The notes: generated by a model not told the origin, from the letters alone. Positions 12,163 through 21,813 are shown, numbered from the stretch's first letter. The stretch: 64,000 nucleotides of DNA from Thermosediminibacter litoriperuensis (GCF_008124715.1 NZ_VNHO01000002.1:62001-126000); one strand, 5' to 3'. Numbers and translations: made by a program.

Positions 12163-12585
12163 ATGCTGGGAATAGAAGAAATTCAGAAAATAATACCTCA
12201 TAGATATCCTTTTTTGCTGGTGGACAGGATCCTTGAAATGGAACCCGGCAGGAAGGCCGTAGGAGTCAAAAACGTAACCGCCAACGAGCATTTTTTTGCC
12301 GGGCATTTCCCCGGCAGGCCCATCATGCCCGGCGTGCTGATAGTAGAAGCCCTTGCCCAGGTGGGCGCCTGCGCCATCCTGAGCGCCGAAGAGAACAAAG
12401 GGAAACTCGCCCTTTTTGCCGGTATCGACGGTATGAGGTTCAAAAGACAGGTGGTACCGGGAGATGTGCTCACCCTGGAGGTGGAGATAATAAAGCTCAA
12501 AGGCTCCGTCGGTAAGGGAAAGGCCAGAGCCACCGTCAACGGTGAAACGGCCGCCGAAGGGGAGCTCATGTTCGCCCTGGTTTAA
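12163..12585 (+). CDS. fabZ: 3-hydroxyacyl-[acyl-carrier-protein] dehydratase
   Basis: Hot-dog fold dehydratase of type II fatty acid synthesis, cytoplasmic. The catalytic motif is [19 protein letters not shown], with the active-site histidine at about residue 48 and the conserved glutamate in VEALAQ. The N-terminus ([23 protein letters not shown]) is typical. The 140-residue length is standard, and fabZ also follows the flagellar rod genes in Bacillus. Confidence 0.95.
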   Translation: MLGIEEIQKIIPHRYPFLLVDRILEMEPGRKAVGVKNVTANEHFFAGHFPGRPIMPGVLIVEALAQVGACAILSAEENKGKLALFAGIDGMRFKRQVVPGDVLTLEVEIIKLKGSVGKGKARATVNGETAAEGELMFALV

Positions 12586-12606
12586 ATAAAAAGGGCAAAG
12601 ACCGGG

Positions 12607-12674
12607 AAAAATACTCTTAAGGTGAAACGAGGTGGTTTAGACGTGAAACACCCCAAGACCTTAAGAGTATTTTT
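12607..12674. promoter_or_regulatory. Perfect 17-bp inverted repeat enclosing a ribosome site and start codon
   Basis: 12607-12623 and 12658-12674 are exact reverse complements (left arm AAAAATACTCTTAAGGT). The 34-base loop holds GAGGTGG (12629-12635) and the GTG start of the following lipoprotein gene. In RNA this would be a long hairpin presenting or hiding the initiation region. No run of T follows the right arm in a non-coding context, so it is not a normal terminator. Confidence 0.7.
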
Positions 12675-13587
12675 AACGTACGGGCTAATAGTTTCGATTC
12701 TCCTGCTGTGCCTGGCCGTAGCGGCGGGCTGCTCCAGAGGGTCCGCCAAGTCTTCCCCCAAAAGCTCGGATCAGCAAAAAAAGGGGATGTTCGCGCTGAA
12801 GCAGCTGGAGGAAGATGTGGAAAAGCTCATTAAAGAGTTTGAAAAAGACTACCTGGCTTTCCAGGCCCCACCGGGAGGAACTCAAGGAGGCTCCGGGGGT
12901 CAGGGCGGCCAGGGAGCACAGAAAGGCGGCGGGCAGGGGGGAGGACAGCAGAAACAGGGCCAGAATCAAGGCCAGTCTAAAGAGCAAGAGCAGGGGAGCC
13001 AGGGCGGGGGCCAGCAGCAGGGTGGAGGGCAGCAGGATGGGAGTCAGCAACAGGCCGGCAGCCAGCAAAAGCCCGACTGGACTAAATACGAAAAGATGGT
13101 ATTTCTCATCCATTCCCAGTGGAACAATTTCCGGGAAGAAGCCCTGAAAAAAGGGGCGGGAATGGAGATGATCACCGCCTTTAACACTAAACTGAACGAA
13201 CTGACCCAAATGCTGACAAGGCAGGACCTTTACGGCGGCGTGCTGGCAGCCAACGACCTTTATGACAGAACCGTGGCTTTCGGCAGGCTGTTTCAGGGCG
13301 GGCCGGCAATAGGCGTAAAGAGAACATTATATTACACAAGGGATGCGGCGTACAGGGCTCTCAACAATCAGGGTCAGGAAGCTGCCGCCTCGATGGATAG
13401 GGCCCTGCAGGAGTGGGAAATGGGCAAATCGCAGTTGAAAGACAACACGATGGCCAGCAAGGTCGAATTTTCCCTGAAGGAGCTGTCCGAAGCCATCGGA
13501 GCCGGGGATCCCAATCTGATCAAGATGAAGTATCAGATAGCCGAAAAAAATATAAAGGACGCGGAAAAAAGCGTACAGCAGGAATGA
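12643..13587 (+). CDS. Gly/Gln-rich lipoprotein of unknown function
   Basis: Secreted lipoprotein: a signal peptide is followed by lipobox LAVAAGC. After a short helical stretch there is a low-complexity Gly/Gln-rich linker of about 65 residues (runs such as GGQGGQGAQKGGGQGGGQQ), then a helical C-terminal domain of about 170 residues beginning DWTKYEKMVFLIHSQWNNF. I do not recognise the domain. GTG at 12643 follows GAGGTGG at the right distance; an upstream in-frame GTG at 12622 lies in the left arm of the inverted repeat. The linker probably spans the wall. The stop is immediately next to the end of the convergent cblS gene. Confidence 0.8.
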   Translation: MKHPKTLRVFLTYGLIVSILLLCLAVAAGCSRGSAKSSPKSSDQQKKGMFALKQLEEDVEKLIKEFEKDYLAFQAPPGGTQGGSGGQGGQGAQKGGGQGGGQQKQGQNQGQSKEQEQGSQGGGQQQGGGQQDGSQQQAGSQQKPDWTKYEKMVFLIHSQWNNFREEALKKGAGMEMITAFNTKLNELTQMLTRQDLYGGVLAANDLYDRTVAFGRLFQGGPAIGVKRTLYYTRDAAYRALNNQGQEAAASMDRALQEWEMGKSQLKDNTMASKVEFSLKELSEAIGAGDPNLIKMKYQIAEKNIKDAEKSVQQE

Positions 13588-14325
13588 TTAGAAGAGAGTT
13601 CCCAGCCGGAAAACCGGGCTGGGCCCTTTTATGTCCGGCAGCTTCGAGGCGGTAAAAACGACGCATGTAGAAGGTCCCGCCGGTTTTTTCGTATTTACGG
13701 GCGGACAGAGCTCCCACCGCACCGACAGTTCCGACACTCTTGCCAGGTGTTCCACCTCACCCTTTATCCCCCTTGAACCCACCGGAATTATATCGTGCAC
13801 TTCCGGCAGGGAAAGCAGCCGCCTGACGGCACCGGTATCGGCTATATCGGGGTCGTGGAGGCTGACCTCGTTTCCCACCTTTGGAACGCCGAGACAGTAA
13901 ACCCCGTCTCCCGGTTCCGTCCTGCCCATGCGCAGCCCCCCTTCTTTAACGAGGCCGACGGCGGTCACGCCCAGCCCGGTTTGGCAGGTAGGGATGTTCT
14001 TTTCGGTGCTGATGGTGATGGGTATATTAAAGCCCGACGCGCAGAGTTCGTCCATAACGCCCTTCAGCAGGCCCTCACCCGTCGGCGACGGTTCGCTGCA
14101 TATAGTTGCGGTGAGGACCAGGGGATCCGCACCTATCGCCAGCAATTCCATTAGCGTCACCCGGCAGGTGAACCGGCCGGTGATGTAAGGCGGGACCTTC
14201 ACCACATCCCTTTCCTTCTCCCCGATGCCTCCCGCGGAATCGCAGGCCACGGCCAGATAGATTCCGGGCTGAAGCTCCACCAGGGCGACGTCCCTGTTCG
14301 GTGGGGCTATATTTTTATGCGGCAT
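13588..14325 (-). CDS. cblS: Putative alpha-ribazole kinase (CblS, PurM/AIR-synthase-like)
   Basis: An ATP-dependent kinase of the AIR-synthase fold. CblS in Listeria/Geobacillus phosphorylates alpha-ribazole for cobalamin lower-ligand salvage. Seen here: VALVELQPGIYLAVACDSAGGIGEKERDVV near the N-terminus (metal/ATP-site aspartate) and LLAIGADPLVLTATICSEPSPTGEGLL, both PurM-like. The assignment rests on the adjoining ECF transporter gene and the cobalamin riboswitch upstream. The start may be GTG 14334 or ATG 14325; the latter has the better spacing from AAAGGG. It overlaps the end of cblT, so the two genes are coupled. Confidence 0.78.
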   Translation of the reverse strand: MPHKNIAPPNRDVALVELQPGIYLAVACDSAGGIGEKERDVVKVPPYITGRFTCRVTLMELLAIGADPLVLTATICSEPSPTGEGLLKGVMDELCASGFNIPITISTEKNIPTCQTGLGVTAVGLVKEGGLRMGRTEPGDGVYCLGVPKVGNEVSLHDPDIADTGAVRRLLSLPEVHDIIPVGSRGIKGEVEHLARVSELSVRWELCPPVNTKKPAGPSTCVVFTASKLPDIKGPSPVFRLGTLF

Positions 14326-14809
14326 GGTCTTCACCCTTTGTCCTCTGTATGTATCTGTAAAGCAGTGCCGAAGCGGCTACATTCAGGGCCGAGGCCACTA
14401 CTAGAGGAAACACCATAGCCGTGAAAAACCCGGGTCCGAAGCCGGGGATGAGTATGAAACTTGCGGGAGCCAGGATTCCATTCATGAGCGAGGCGGCGAC
14501 CACCGCAAGTATGAGACTCCTTTTGGCCGTCAGGCCGAATACCCAAGCGAAAAATGCCATTTCCGCAGCTATTAAAAGGTGCAGAGGAAGTGACAGCGGG
14601 AAGCCTGCGCTCATACTGGTAAATAAATGGCCCAGGGCGGCGGTGAGAGCTCCGTAACCGGGACCGAGAAAGAGAGCGGCCATGTACCCAGGGGCCGAGT
14701 CAAAGGCCACGGTTCCCGTGGGGCTGGGCACCTTTATGCCTGCTCCCACGAAGCTCAGGGCTATAAACATGGCGGTTAAGGTGAGATCTTTTGTTTTTTG
14801 ACCGATCAT
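14315..14809 (-). CDS. cblT: ECF transporter substrate-binding component, probable alpha-ribazole transporter (CblT)
   Basis: Integral membrane S component with about five or six hydrophobic segments; the N-terminal LTLTAMFIALSFVGAGIKVPSP is typical of S components, which work with a shared energizing EcfA/A'/T module (not in this window). Substrate is inferred: it is directly behind a cobalamin riboswitch and overlaps a CblS-like kinase gene. ATG at 14809 lies 8 bases after AGGAGG; a TTG at 14812 is also possible. A general cobalamin-precursor transporter is the main alternative. Confidence 0.78.
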   Translation of the reverse strand: MIGQKTKDLTLTAMFIALSFVGAGIKVPSPTGTVAFDSAPGYMAALFLGPGYGALTAALGHLFTSMSAGFPLSLPLHLLIAAEMAFFAWVFGLTAKRSLILAVVAASLMNGILAPASFILIPGFGPGFFTAMVFPLVVASALNVAASALLYRYIQRTKGEDHAA

Positions 14810-14897
14810 CAATCATACCTCCTGTCCGAAATTATTCAGGGAATTTCCGGTACGTAAATTAATCGGCAGGTAACGGGCCGGTGCCGGAGCGGTAAAC

Positions 14898-14937
14898 AAA
14901 AAAGCCCACAGTCTAATTTGTAAATTAGACCGTGGAC
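14898..14937 (-). terminator. Riboswitch-controlled terminator upstream of cblT
   Basis: Read on the minus strand, a 16-bp arm (plus 14922-14937) pairs with plus 14904-14919 around a 2-base loop, with one or two mismatches, and is followed by six T (plus 14898-14903). It lies just downstream of the cobalamin aptamer and before the cblT start, as expected for transcriptional attenuation by B12. Confidence 0.85.
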
Positions 14938-14960
14938 TTTACCATCATCCCCGGACGGCT

Positions 14961-15120
14961 ACCTTTCAAGGCAGGTCTCCTGGCTCTGGTTCATCGCCGC
15001 CTTATGCCTTCCCGGTTTCCCAGTGGCATCTTATAAGGCGGCTTCCCATTACAGTGGCGGGACCGCGCCGGACTTTCACCGGACTTCCCTATTCTCCCCG
15101 GAAAGGGGCACCTTGAAGGT
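14961..15120 (-). ncRNA. Cobalamin (B12) riboswitch
   Basis: On the minus strand the conserved core reads AAGTCCGGTGAAAGTCCGGC, then GCGGTCCCGCCACTGTAA, and ends with the B12 box AGCCAGGAGACCTGCC (plus 14971-14986). The P1 stem is formed by plus 14961-14971 and 15111-15120. All parts of the standard aptamer are visible. It should reduce expression of cblT-cblS when adenosylcobalamin is abundant, through the adjacent terminator. Confidence 0.95.
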
Positions 15121-15296
15121 TTCAAATTTTTAGCTGTTCGAAAATAATTATATAACCGTTTACAGCAATCTGTCAACTCTTGTACTTCTGTGGAGACACG
15201 GGTGTATACGTATGCCGCGTTCTGATTTACTATTATCCATGGTTTTACCATTTTCCTTCCGTTCAGGATTAAAATGAAGTTCAAGTGGTAATGGTT

Positions 15297-15336
15297 TCAT
15301 CAAATAATTGAAATTATTTGATGAAATTATTTGATG
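15297..15336. promoter_or_regulatory. Palindrome plus extra half-site upstream of the uxu operon (candidate operator)
   Basis: TCATCAAATAATT (15297-15309) and its exact reverse complement (15312-15324) are separated by two bases. A third copy of the half-site AATTATTTGATG follows at 15325-15336. This three-half-site array is 23 bases before the -35 box of the putative uxuB promoter and could bind the GntR regulator encoded at the operon end or a catabolite regulator. Confidence 0.55.
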
Positions 15337-15358
15337 CGTCCAGAGTGTTAAAAAGTTA

Positions 15359-15389
15359 TTGACAAGCAGCATACTAATATGGTAGTATG
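15359..15389 (+). promoter_or_regulatory. Putative promoter of the hexuronate operon with overlapping inverted repeat
   Basis: TTGACA at 15359-15364 is followed after 18 bases by TAGTAT (15383-15388), a sigma-A-like promoter. CATACTA (15370-15376) and TAGTATG (15383-15389) form a perfect 7-bp inverted repeat across the spacer and -10 box, which is a plausible repressor site. Confidence 0.55.
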
Positions 15390-15442
15390 TAAGTGAAAAT
15401 ATTCAGGCGAGTACAAACAGCCTGAAATACAGGTGATATTAT

Positions 15443-17044
15443 ATGAAACTGAGCATCCATGACCTGAAAAACAAACAAGTCTGGCAAAAAAGGGGATATG
15501 AACTGCCTGCTTTTGACGTTGAGGCAGTCAGAGAGAGGACTCTAAAAGAGCCCATATGGCTTCACTTTGGTGCAGGAAATATATTCAGAGCATTTCCGGC
15601 GGTATTGCAGCAAACTCTTCTTGATAAAGGCTTTTGTGACAAAGGGATAATAGTATGTGAGTCCTTTGATGAAGAAATTATTGAAAAGGCGTATGCTCCT
15701 TTTGATAATTTGAGTTTGCTTGTCACTTTAAAAGCCGATGGAAGCATGGATAAAAAGGTCGTAGCCAGCGTAGTTCATGCAATTCCCGCAAAAGACCACA
15801 TGGATGAGCTTGAAAGGATATTTACATCTCCTTCGCTGCAGATGGTGAGTTTTACTATAACCGAAAAAGGATATTCGCTTACGGACTCTAAGGGAGAATA
15901 TTATCCGGATGTGCTCAGCGACTTTGAGAATCTTCCTGAAGAGCCTAAGAGTCTCATGGGAAAGGTAGCCGCTTTATGTTATAAAAGATATCTGGCGGGA
16001 AAGTTGCCTGTTGCATTGGTAAGTATGGACAACTGCTCCCATAATGGAACAAAGCTTTGTAATGCGGTAAGAACTTTTGCAGATAACTGGGTAAAAAGAG
16101 GATTGGTGGATGCGGGTTTTGCTGATTATATCAACAATCCGCGTCTGGTATCCTTCCCGTGGAGTATGATTGATAAAATAACTCCGCGTCCTTCTGAACG
16201 GGTAAAAGCCGTACTTGAAGCTGACGGCTTTGAGGGTGCTGACATTATACGCACAGCCAAAAATACATATATATCTTCATTTGTAAACGCGGAGCAAACT
16301 GAATATCTGGTAATTGAAGATTCCTTCCCGAATTCAAGACCACCCCTGGAAAAAGCGGGTGTTATATTTACTGACAGGGAAACGGTGGACAAGGTAGAAA
16401 AGATGAAAGTCTGCACCTGTTTGAATCCCCTTCATACAATCCTGGCTGTTTACGGCTGTCTCCTCGGCTATACTTCAATATCAGAAGAAATGAAAGATAA
16501 ACACCTCAAGACTTTTATTCAAAAAGCCGGCTATGAAGAAGGACTGCCGGTAGTGGTTGATCCAGGCATTATAAGACCTGAAGACTTTATAAACGAGGTA
16601 ATTGAAAAACGACTGCCCAATCCTTTTTTACCGGATACTCCGCAGAGGATTGCCTGCGACACGTCGCAAAAAATCCCCGTTCGTTTTGGCGAAACCCTAA
16701 AGGCATATATTGCTTACGGAAAAGATTTATCCACACTGACATATATACCGCTGTTCTTTGCGGGTTGGCTCCGATATCTAATGGGAGTTGACGACGAGGG
16801 GAATCCATTTACATTAAGCCCCGACCCGATGCTTGAAGTTCTGCAGGGGTATGTCAAGGAGATTTCTCTCGGTGATAGAGGCCCCTTTACGGAGATTCTA
16901 AGGCCGATTTTATCCGACAGCAAAATTTTTGGTGTAAATTTATATGAATATGGCATTGCATCAAAGGTTGAGGGCATGTTTGAGGAACTAGTAGCCGGTA
17001 AGGGTGCCGTAAGGAAGACTCTGGAAAAATATATTAACATTTAA
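15443..17044 (+). CDS. uxuB: Mannitol dehydrogenase family protein, probable fructuronate reductase
   Basis: Long-chain polyol dehydrogenase that in this context should interconvert D-fructuronate and D-mannonate with NAD(H). The N-terminal HFGAGNIFRAF is the nucleotide-binding motif, and the central SFPWSMIDKITPRP and VCTCLNPLHTILAVYGCLLGY motifs carry family catalytic residues (the usual K-x4-N-x2-H is read as LNPLHT). The length (533) fits. Assignment to fructuronate reductase rests on linkage to uxuA. Base composition is more AT-rich than the flanking housekeeping genes, suggesting acquisition. Confidence 0.85.
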   Translation: MKLSIHDLKNKQVWQKRGYELPAFDVEAVRERTLKEPIWLHFGAGNIFRAFPAVLQQTLLDKGFCDKGIIVCESFDEEIIEKAYAPFDNLSLLVTLKADGSMDKKVVASVVHAIPAKDHMDELERIFTSPSLQMVSFTITEKGYSLTDSKGEYYPDVLSDFENLPEEPKSLMGKVAALCYKRYLAGKLPVALVSMDNCSHNGTKLCNAVRTFADNWVKRGLVDAGFADYINNPRLVSFPWSMIDKITPRPSERVKAVLEADGFEGADIIRTAKNTYISSFVNAEQTEYLVIEDSFPNSRPPLEKAGVIFTDRETVDKVEKMKVCTCLNPLHTILAVYGCLLGYTSISEEMKDKHLKTFIQKAGYEEGLPVVVDPGIIRPEDFINEVIEKRLPNPFLPDTPQRIACDTSQKIPVRFGETLKAYIAYGKDLSTLTYIPLFFAGWLRYLMGVDDEGNPFTLSPDPMLEVLQGYVKEISLGDRGPFTEILRPILSDSKIFGVNLYEYGIASKVEGMFEELVAGKGAVRKTLEKYINI

Positions 17045-17059
17045 TAGTCTTGTATACTG

Positions 17060-17083
17060 GCCATATGCATATATGCATATGGC
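17060..17083. repeat. 24-bp perfect palindrome between uxuB and the TRAP genes
   Basis: GCCATATGCATA joined directly to its reverse complement. In RNA it would give a stem of about 10 bp with a small loop, with no T run after it. It may stabilise or separate the downstream mRNA for the abundant binding protein, or be an operator. Confidence 0.7.
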
Positions 17084-17110
17084 TGAGATTAATAAAAGGG
17101 GAGGAAAAAA

Positions 17111-18136
17111 ATGAAAAAGATTTTATCGGTAGTGCTGGTGCTTGTAATGGTTCTGGTGGTTATGACGGGATGCTCTGGCGGCTCCAAACCCGAAGGCAAT
17201 GAAAATTCGGCTCCAGCCGATGATGGTAAGGTGTATACGCTGAAAATGTCAACGCAGTTGAATGAAACGCACCCAATGGTAGATGGTTTTAAAGAGCTGG
17301 CAAAAAGAGTTGCCGAAAAGACCGGTGGAAAGCTTGTAATTGAAGTTTATCCCAGCGCACAGCTTGGCTCCGATGAAGATGTAATCGAGCAGGCAATTCA
17401 AGGTGTAAATGTGGCGGTACTCACCGATGGCGGCCGTATGGGAAACTATGTAAAAGAAATGGGTATTATCGGTATGCCTTACTTCGCAGACAGCTATGAA
17501 GATATATTGAAGGTAACACAGAGTGATACATTTAAAGAATGGGAAAAGCAGCTCGCCGAGGAACACGGTATCAGAGTACTTTCTTTCAACTGGTATGACG
17601 GTGCAAGGCATTTCCTTACAAACAAGCCTGTAACAAAACCCGCTGACCTTAACGGTTTAAGAATAAGAACACCGGGTGCACCGGTTTGGTCGGAATCTGT
17701 TAAGGCCATGGGAGCTACACCTGTCTCGATGCCCTGGACGGAGGTTTACCCGGCTATGCAGCAGAAGGCTATTGACGGGGCGGAAGGTCAGCATACTGCT
17801 ACCTATTCATCAAGATTATATGAGGTTCTCAAGTATATAAACAAGACAGCTCATTTCCAGCTTGTTAACGGTATTATTGTAGGCGAAAAGTGGTTTAAAA
17901 CACTACCAGCAGAGTATCAGCAGATTCTACGCGATGAAACAAAGGCGGTTGCTGCTGAAAATGCAAAACTAATTATGAAACTATCTGATGAGTATGAAGC
18001 GAAGATGGTTGAAAAAGGCATGAAAGTTGTCGAGGTTGATATAGAAGCATTCAAGGAAGCGGCCGATAAAGCTTATGATGCCCTGGGGTTCAGGGAACTC
18101 AAGGAAAAGATTTATGCAGAAATCGGCAAAAAATAA
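17111..18136 (+). CDS. dctP: TRAP transporter solute-binding protein, DctP family
   Basis: Extracytoplasmic lipoprotein that captures a carboxylate sugar acid for a TRAP transporter. The signal peptide ends at a lipobox (VVMTGCSGG). The mature part begins YTLKMSTQLNETHPMVDGFKELAKRV and contains the binding-site region DLNGLRIRTPGAPVWSESVKAMGATPVSMPWTEVYPAMQQ, where the arginine of RIRTP normally contacts the substrate carboxylate. Neighbouring uxu genes suggest glucuronate, galacturonate, fructuronate or mannonate as substrate. The ATG follows GGGGAGG. Confidence 0.9.
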   Translation: MKKILSVVLVLVMVLVVMTGCSGGSKPEGNENSAPADDGKVYTLKMSTQLNETHPMVDGFKELAKRVAEKTGGKLVIEVYPSAQLGSDEDVIEQAIQGVNVAVLTDGGRMGNYVKEMGIIGMPYFADSYEDILKVTQSDTFKEWEKQLAEEHGIRVLSFNWYDGARHFLTNKPVTKPADLNGLRIRTPGAPVWSESVKAMGATPVSMPWTEVYPAMQQKAIDGAEGQHTATYSSRLYEVLKYINKTAHFQLVNGIIVGEKWFKTLPAEYQQILRDETKAVAAENAKLIMKLSDEYEAKMVEKGMKVVEVDIEAFKEAADKAYDALGFRELKEKIYAEIGKK

Positions 18137-18151
18137 CTGACGGTGAGAGAG

Positions 18152-18628
18152 ATGAAAGCACTGTATAGATATTTTTGTAAATTTGAGGAGTTAGTGGTTC
18201 AAGTATTTTTGTGCGCTGTTGTATTTTTAGTGTTTTCATCAGCAATATGCCGCACGTTAAAGTTTCCCATTAACTGGGCAATAGATCTTTCCTTATTGCT
18301 CTTCGCCTGGACAGTATTTCTGGGAGCCGATATGGCTCTCAGAAATACCGACCTTGTAAATGTGGATATGATAATAAAACAATTATCACCCGGCGCTCGA
18401 AAGGGACTTTATATACTCTGGCAGATAGTTATACTTGCCTTTCTGGCTTCCCTTGTCTTGTATGGTATACCATTGTCACTGGAAAGTTCAAAGCGTTTAT
18501 TTCAGACATTAGGTATAAGCTACTCCTGGGCTACAATCAGTGTACCGGTGGGATCTTTTCTTATGATGATTTCAACCGGTATAAAGATTTATAAAGCTGC
18601 AAAAACACCTGTAGTTAAAGGGAAGTGA
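18152..18628 (+). CDS. dctQ: TRAP transporter small membrane subunit, DctQ family
   Basis: Four-helix membrane subunit linking DctP to DctM. Hydrophobic segments are at about residues 15-35, 45-65, 85-105 and 125-145; the motif NWAIDLSLLLFAWTVFLGADMALRN is characteristic. ATG 18152 is preceded by GGTGAG; an in-frame GTG at 18143 lacks a ribosome site. It lies 15 bases after dctP and 4 bases before dctM. Confidence 0.88.
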   Translation: MKALYRYFCKFEELVVQVFLCAVVFLVFSSAICRTLKFPINWAIDLSLLLFAWTVFLGADMALRNTDLVNVDMIIKQLSPGARKGLYILWQIVILAFLASLVLYGIPLSLESSKRLFQTLGISYSWATISVPVGSFLMMISTGIKIYKAAKTPVVKGK

Positions 18629-18632
18629 AGTT

Positions 18633-19912
18633 ATGTTACTCGTATTAATAATATTTTTGGGTTTGCTGGCTTTCGGTATGCCTGTGGCCTTTTCCATAGG
18701 TATCTCCGGTGTGACATATTTCCTTACAACACCCGATATACCATTCTCCATAGTTGTTCAACGAGTTGTAGCTTCAACTCAATCTTTTACATTACTCGCA
18801 ATTCCGTTGTTTATATTTGCCGGTAACTTGATGAATAACACAGGTATAACCAAAAAACTCATAAGACTTTCAGATGTGCTTACCGGTCATATGTACGGCA
18901 ACCTGGCCCAGATAAGCGTTGTTCTCAGCACCCTGATGGGGGGCGTATCCGGTTCGGCCACAGCGGATGCTGCGATGGAAACACGAATTCTCGGCCCAGA
19001 AATGCTCAGAAAGGGTTATTCAAGAGGCTACAGTGCGGCAATAAACGGGCTATCCGCTTTAATAACCGCCACAATTCCTCCAAGTATGGGATTGATTATT
19101 TACGGTTCAGTCGGTGAGGTATCGGTGGGCAGGCTTTTTGCCGCAGGTATTGTTCCCGGATTCCTCATGATGGCTGCACTTATGCTGGCTGTATCCATAT
19201 CCGCAAGAAAACGCGGATATTTGCCTGCAAAAGCAAAGCCGGCCTCTTTAAAGGAAATTTTCATTGCCTTTAAAGAAAGTTTCTGGGCACTTATTTTTCC
19301 GGTCATATTAATTGTCGGATACGTTTCGGTGTTTTTACACCTTCCGAAGCCGGTGCCTTTGCCGCAGTTTATGCCATTTTTGTCGGCGCGGTTATATATA
19401 AAGAACTCACATGGGAGTCATTTATGCGGACTTTAAAGGATAGTGCCATGGACATAGGTTCGATAATGCTCATAATTGCATTGTCCGGTATTATTGGTTA
19501 CGGCATTGTATATGACAGAGTACCCCAAAAACTTGCCGAGTTCCTTATTGGCATAACTGCAAATCCCATACTGCTTCAGTTAATAATTGTTGTCTTTCTC
19601 ATGATCGCCGGCATGTTTGTTGAAACTACTGTTTTGGCTTTGCTTCTTACTCCCATATTGCTGCCAGTTGTTACCAGTGTCGGAATAGATCCGGTGCACT
19701 TCGGCGTGCTTATGATGACTGTCGTTACCATGGGAATAATGACACCTCCTCTTGGTGTGGCCCTGTATACGGTATCATCTTTAATGGAATGTTCACCTGA
19801 AGAAACCACAAAGGAAGCTATACCATTTTTTATTGCAATTTTAGCGGTAGTAGGAATAATGATTGCCTTTCCGGATTTAGTTCTTTTCATTCCAAATCTT
19901 ATTTTTGACTAG
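18633..19912 (+). pseudogene. dctM: TRAP transporter large permease DctM, interrupted by a frameshift
   Basis: The membrane ion-coupled permease of the TRAP system, normally a single protein of about 425 residues. Here the first frame (18633-19436) is DctM-like up to about 19315 (ending PVILIVG), after which it is out of frame. The second frame carries on exactly with RFGVFTPSEAGAFAAVYAIFVGAVIYKEL (from about 19321) and runs to 19912. Loss of one base (or 1+3n) near 19313-19320 explains this. The remainder is intact, so it could be a recent mutation or a sequencing error. If real, hexuronate uptake by this system is lost. Confidence 0.88.
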
Positions 19913-19928
19913 TGGAGTGTGATGTTAC

Positions 19929-21008
<1,080 letters not shown>

Positions 21009-21029
21009 AAAAACCAATTTTTGCATTTA

Positions 21030-21058
21030 TTGACGTTTATTGACTTAGTGCTTATAAT
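21030..21058 (+). promoter_or_regulatory. Putative sigma-A promoter of the GntR regulator gene
   Basis: TTGACG (21030-21035), a 17-base spacer and TATAAT (21053-21058), a near-consensus promoter after uxuA. It means the frame upstream of 21093 is not translated and that the regulator can be made independently of the operon. Confidence 0.7.
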
Positions 21059-21092
21059 CTTAATCGAGACACCGGAAAGTGGGTGCAAAATC

Positions 21093-21770
21093 ATGCTTGA
21101 AGTGCTTGAAAGAAATGGAAAAGAAAATGCAAGGGAATATGTAATAAGGGTTTTGCGGCACAACATTATAAATATGAATCTCAAGCCCGGACAGCTTGTG
21201 AGCGAAAATGAAATAGCTGAAATCCTCGGTGTGAGCCGCACACCAGTGAGAGAGGCATTTATAGAGCTTTCCAAATCATCGATGGTCGAGATATATCCTC
21301 AGAAGGGAACGTATATCTCGCGGATTGATATGGAAATGGTAGAGGAATCCCGTTTTGTGCGGTGTGTGCTTGAAAAAGCTGTTGTACAGCTTGCTTGTAA
21401 AATGATTTCCGAGGCCGATATAGTAGCTTTGGAGGAAAATCTGCAGTTACAGAATTCCTGTGTAATTCGCAAAGATTTCAAGCGCCTACTTTCCTTAGAT
21501 AACCATTTTCATGAGCTTTTATTCAAAGCCTGTAATAAAGTGACAACCTATAATCTTATTCAAAGCATGATGTCGCATTTTGACAGGGTGCGTATCCTTA
21601 ACCTTGCAGAAATGGATATGCAAAGGACTGTTAATGACCATAAAGAGATATTACAGGCCATAAAAGACAAAGATGAAAAGACGGCAGCGGATTTAATGGA
21701 GAAGCACCTTACCAGAGTGATTTTTGATCAGACCTACTTAAAAGAAGTACATCCTGAATATTTTAAATAA
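21093..21770 (+). CDS. GntR/FadR-family transcriptional regulator, probable hexuronate regulator
   Basis: N-terminal winged helix at about residues 10-75, with the signature LVSENEIAEILGVSRTPVREAFIELSKSSMVEIYPQKGTYIS. The C-terminal FCD-like ligand domain contains DNHFHELLFKACNK and NDHKEILQAIKDKDEKTAADLMEKHL, with the metal-binding histidines of the family. It probably responds to a uronate or mannonate intermediate and controls the operon from 15443. The ATG at 21093 lies downstream of a good promoter; the ribosome site is weak. Confidence 0.85.
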   Translation: MLEVLERNGKENAREYVIRVLRHNIINMNLKPGQLVSENEIAEILGVSRTPVREAFIELSKSSMVEIYPQKGTYISRIDMEMVEESRFVRCVLEKAVVQLACKMISEADIVALEENLQLQNSCVIRKDFKRLLSLDNHFHELLFKACNKVTTYNLIQSMMSHFDRVRILNLAEMDMQRTVNDHKEILQAIKDKDEKTAADLMEKHLTRVIFDQTYLKEVHPEYFK

Positions 21771-21813
21771 AACCTTTCGGACTTAATAGTACAAAAAATC
21801 CAATTTTCCTTTT

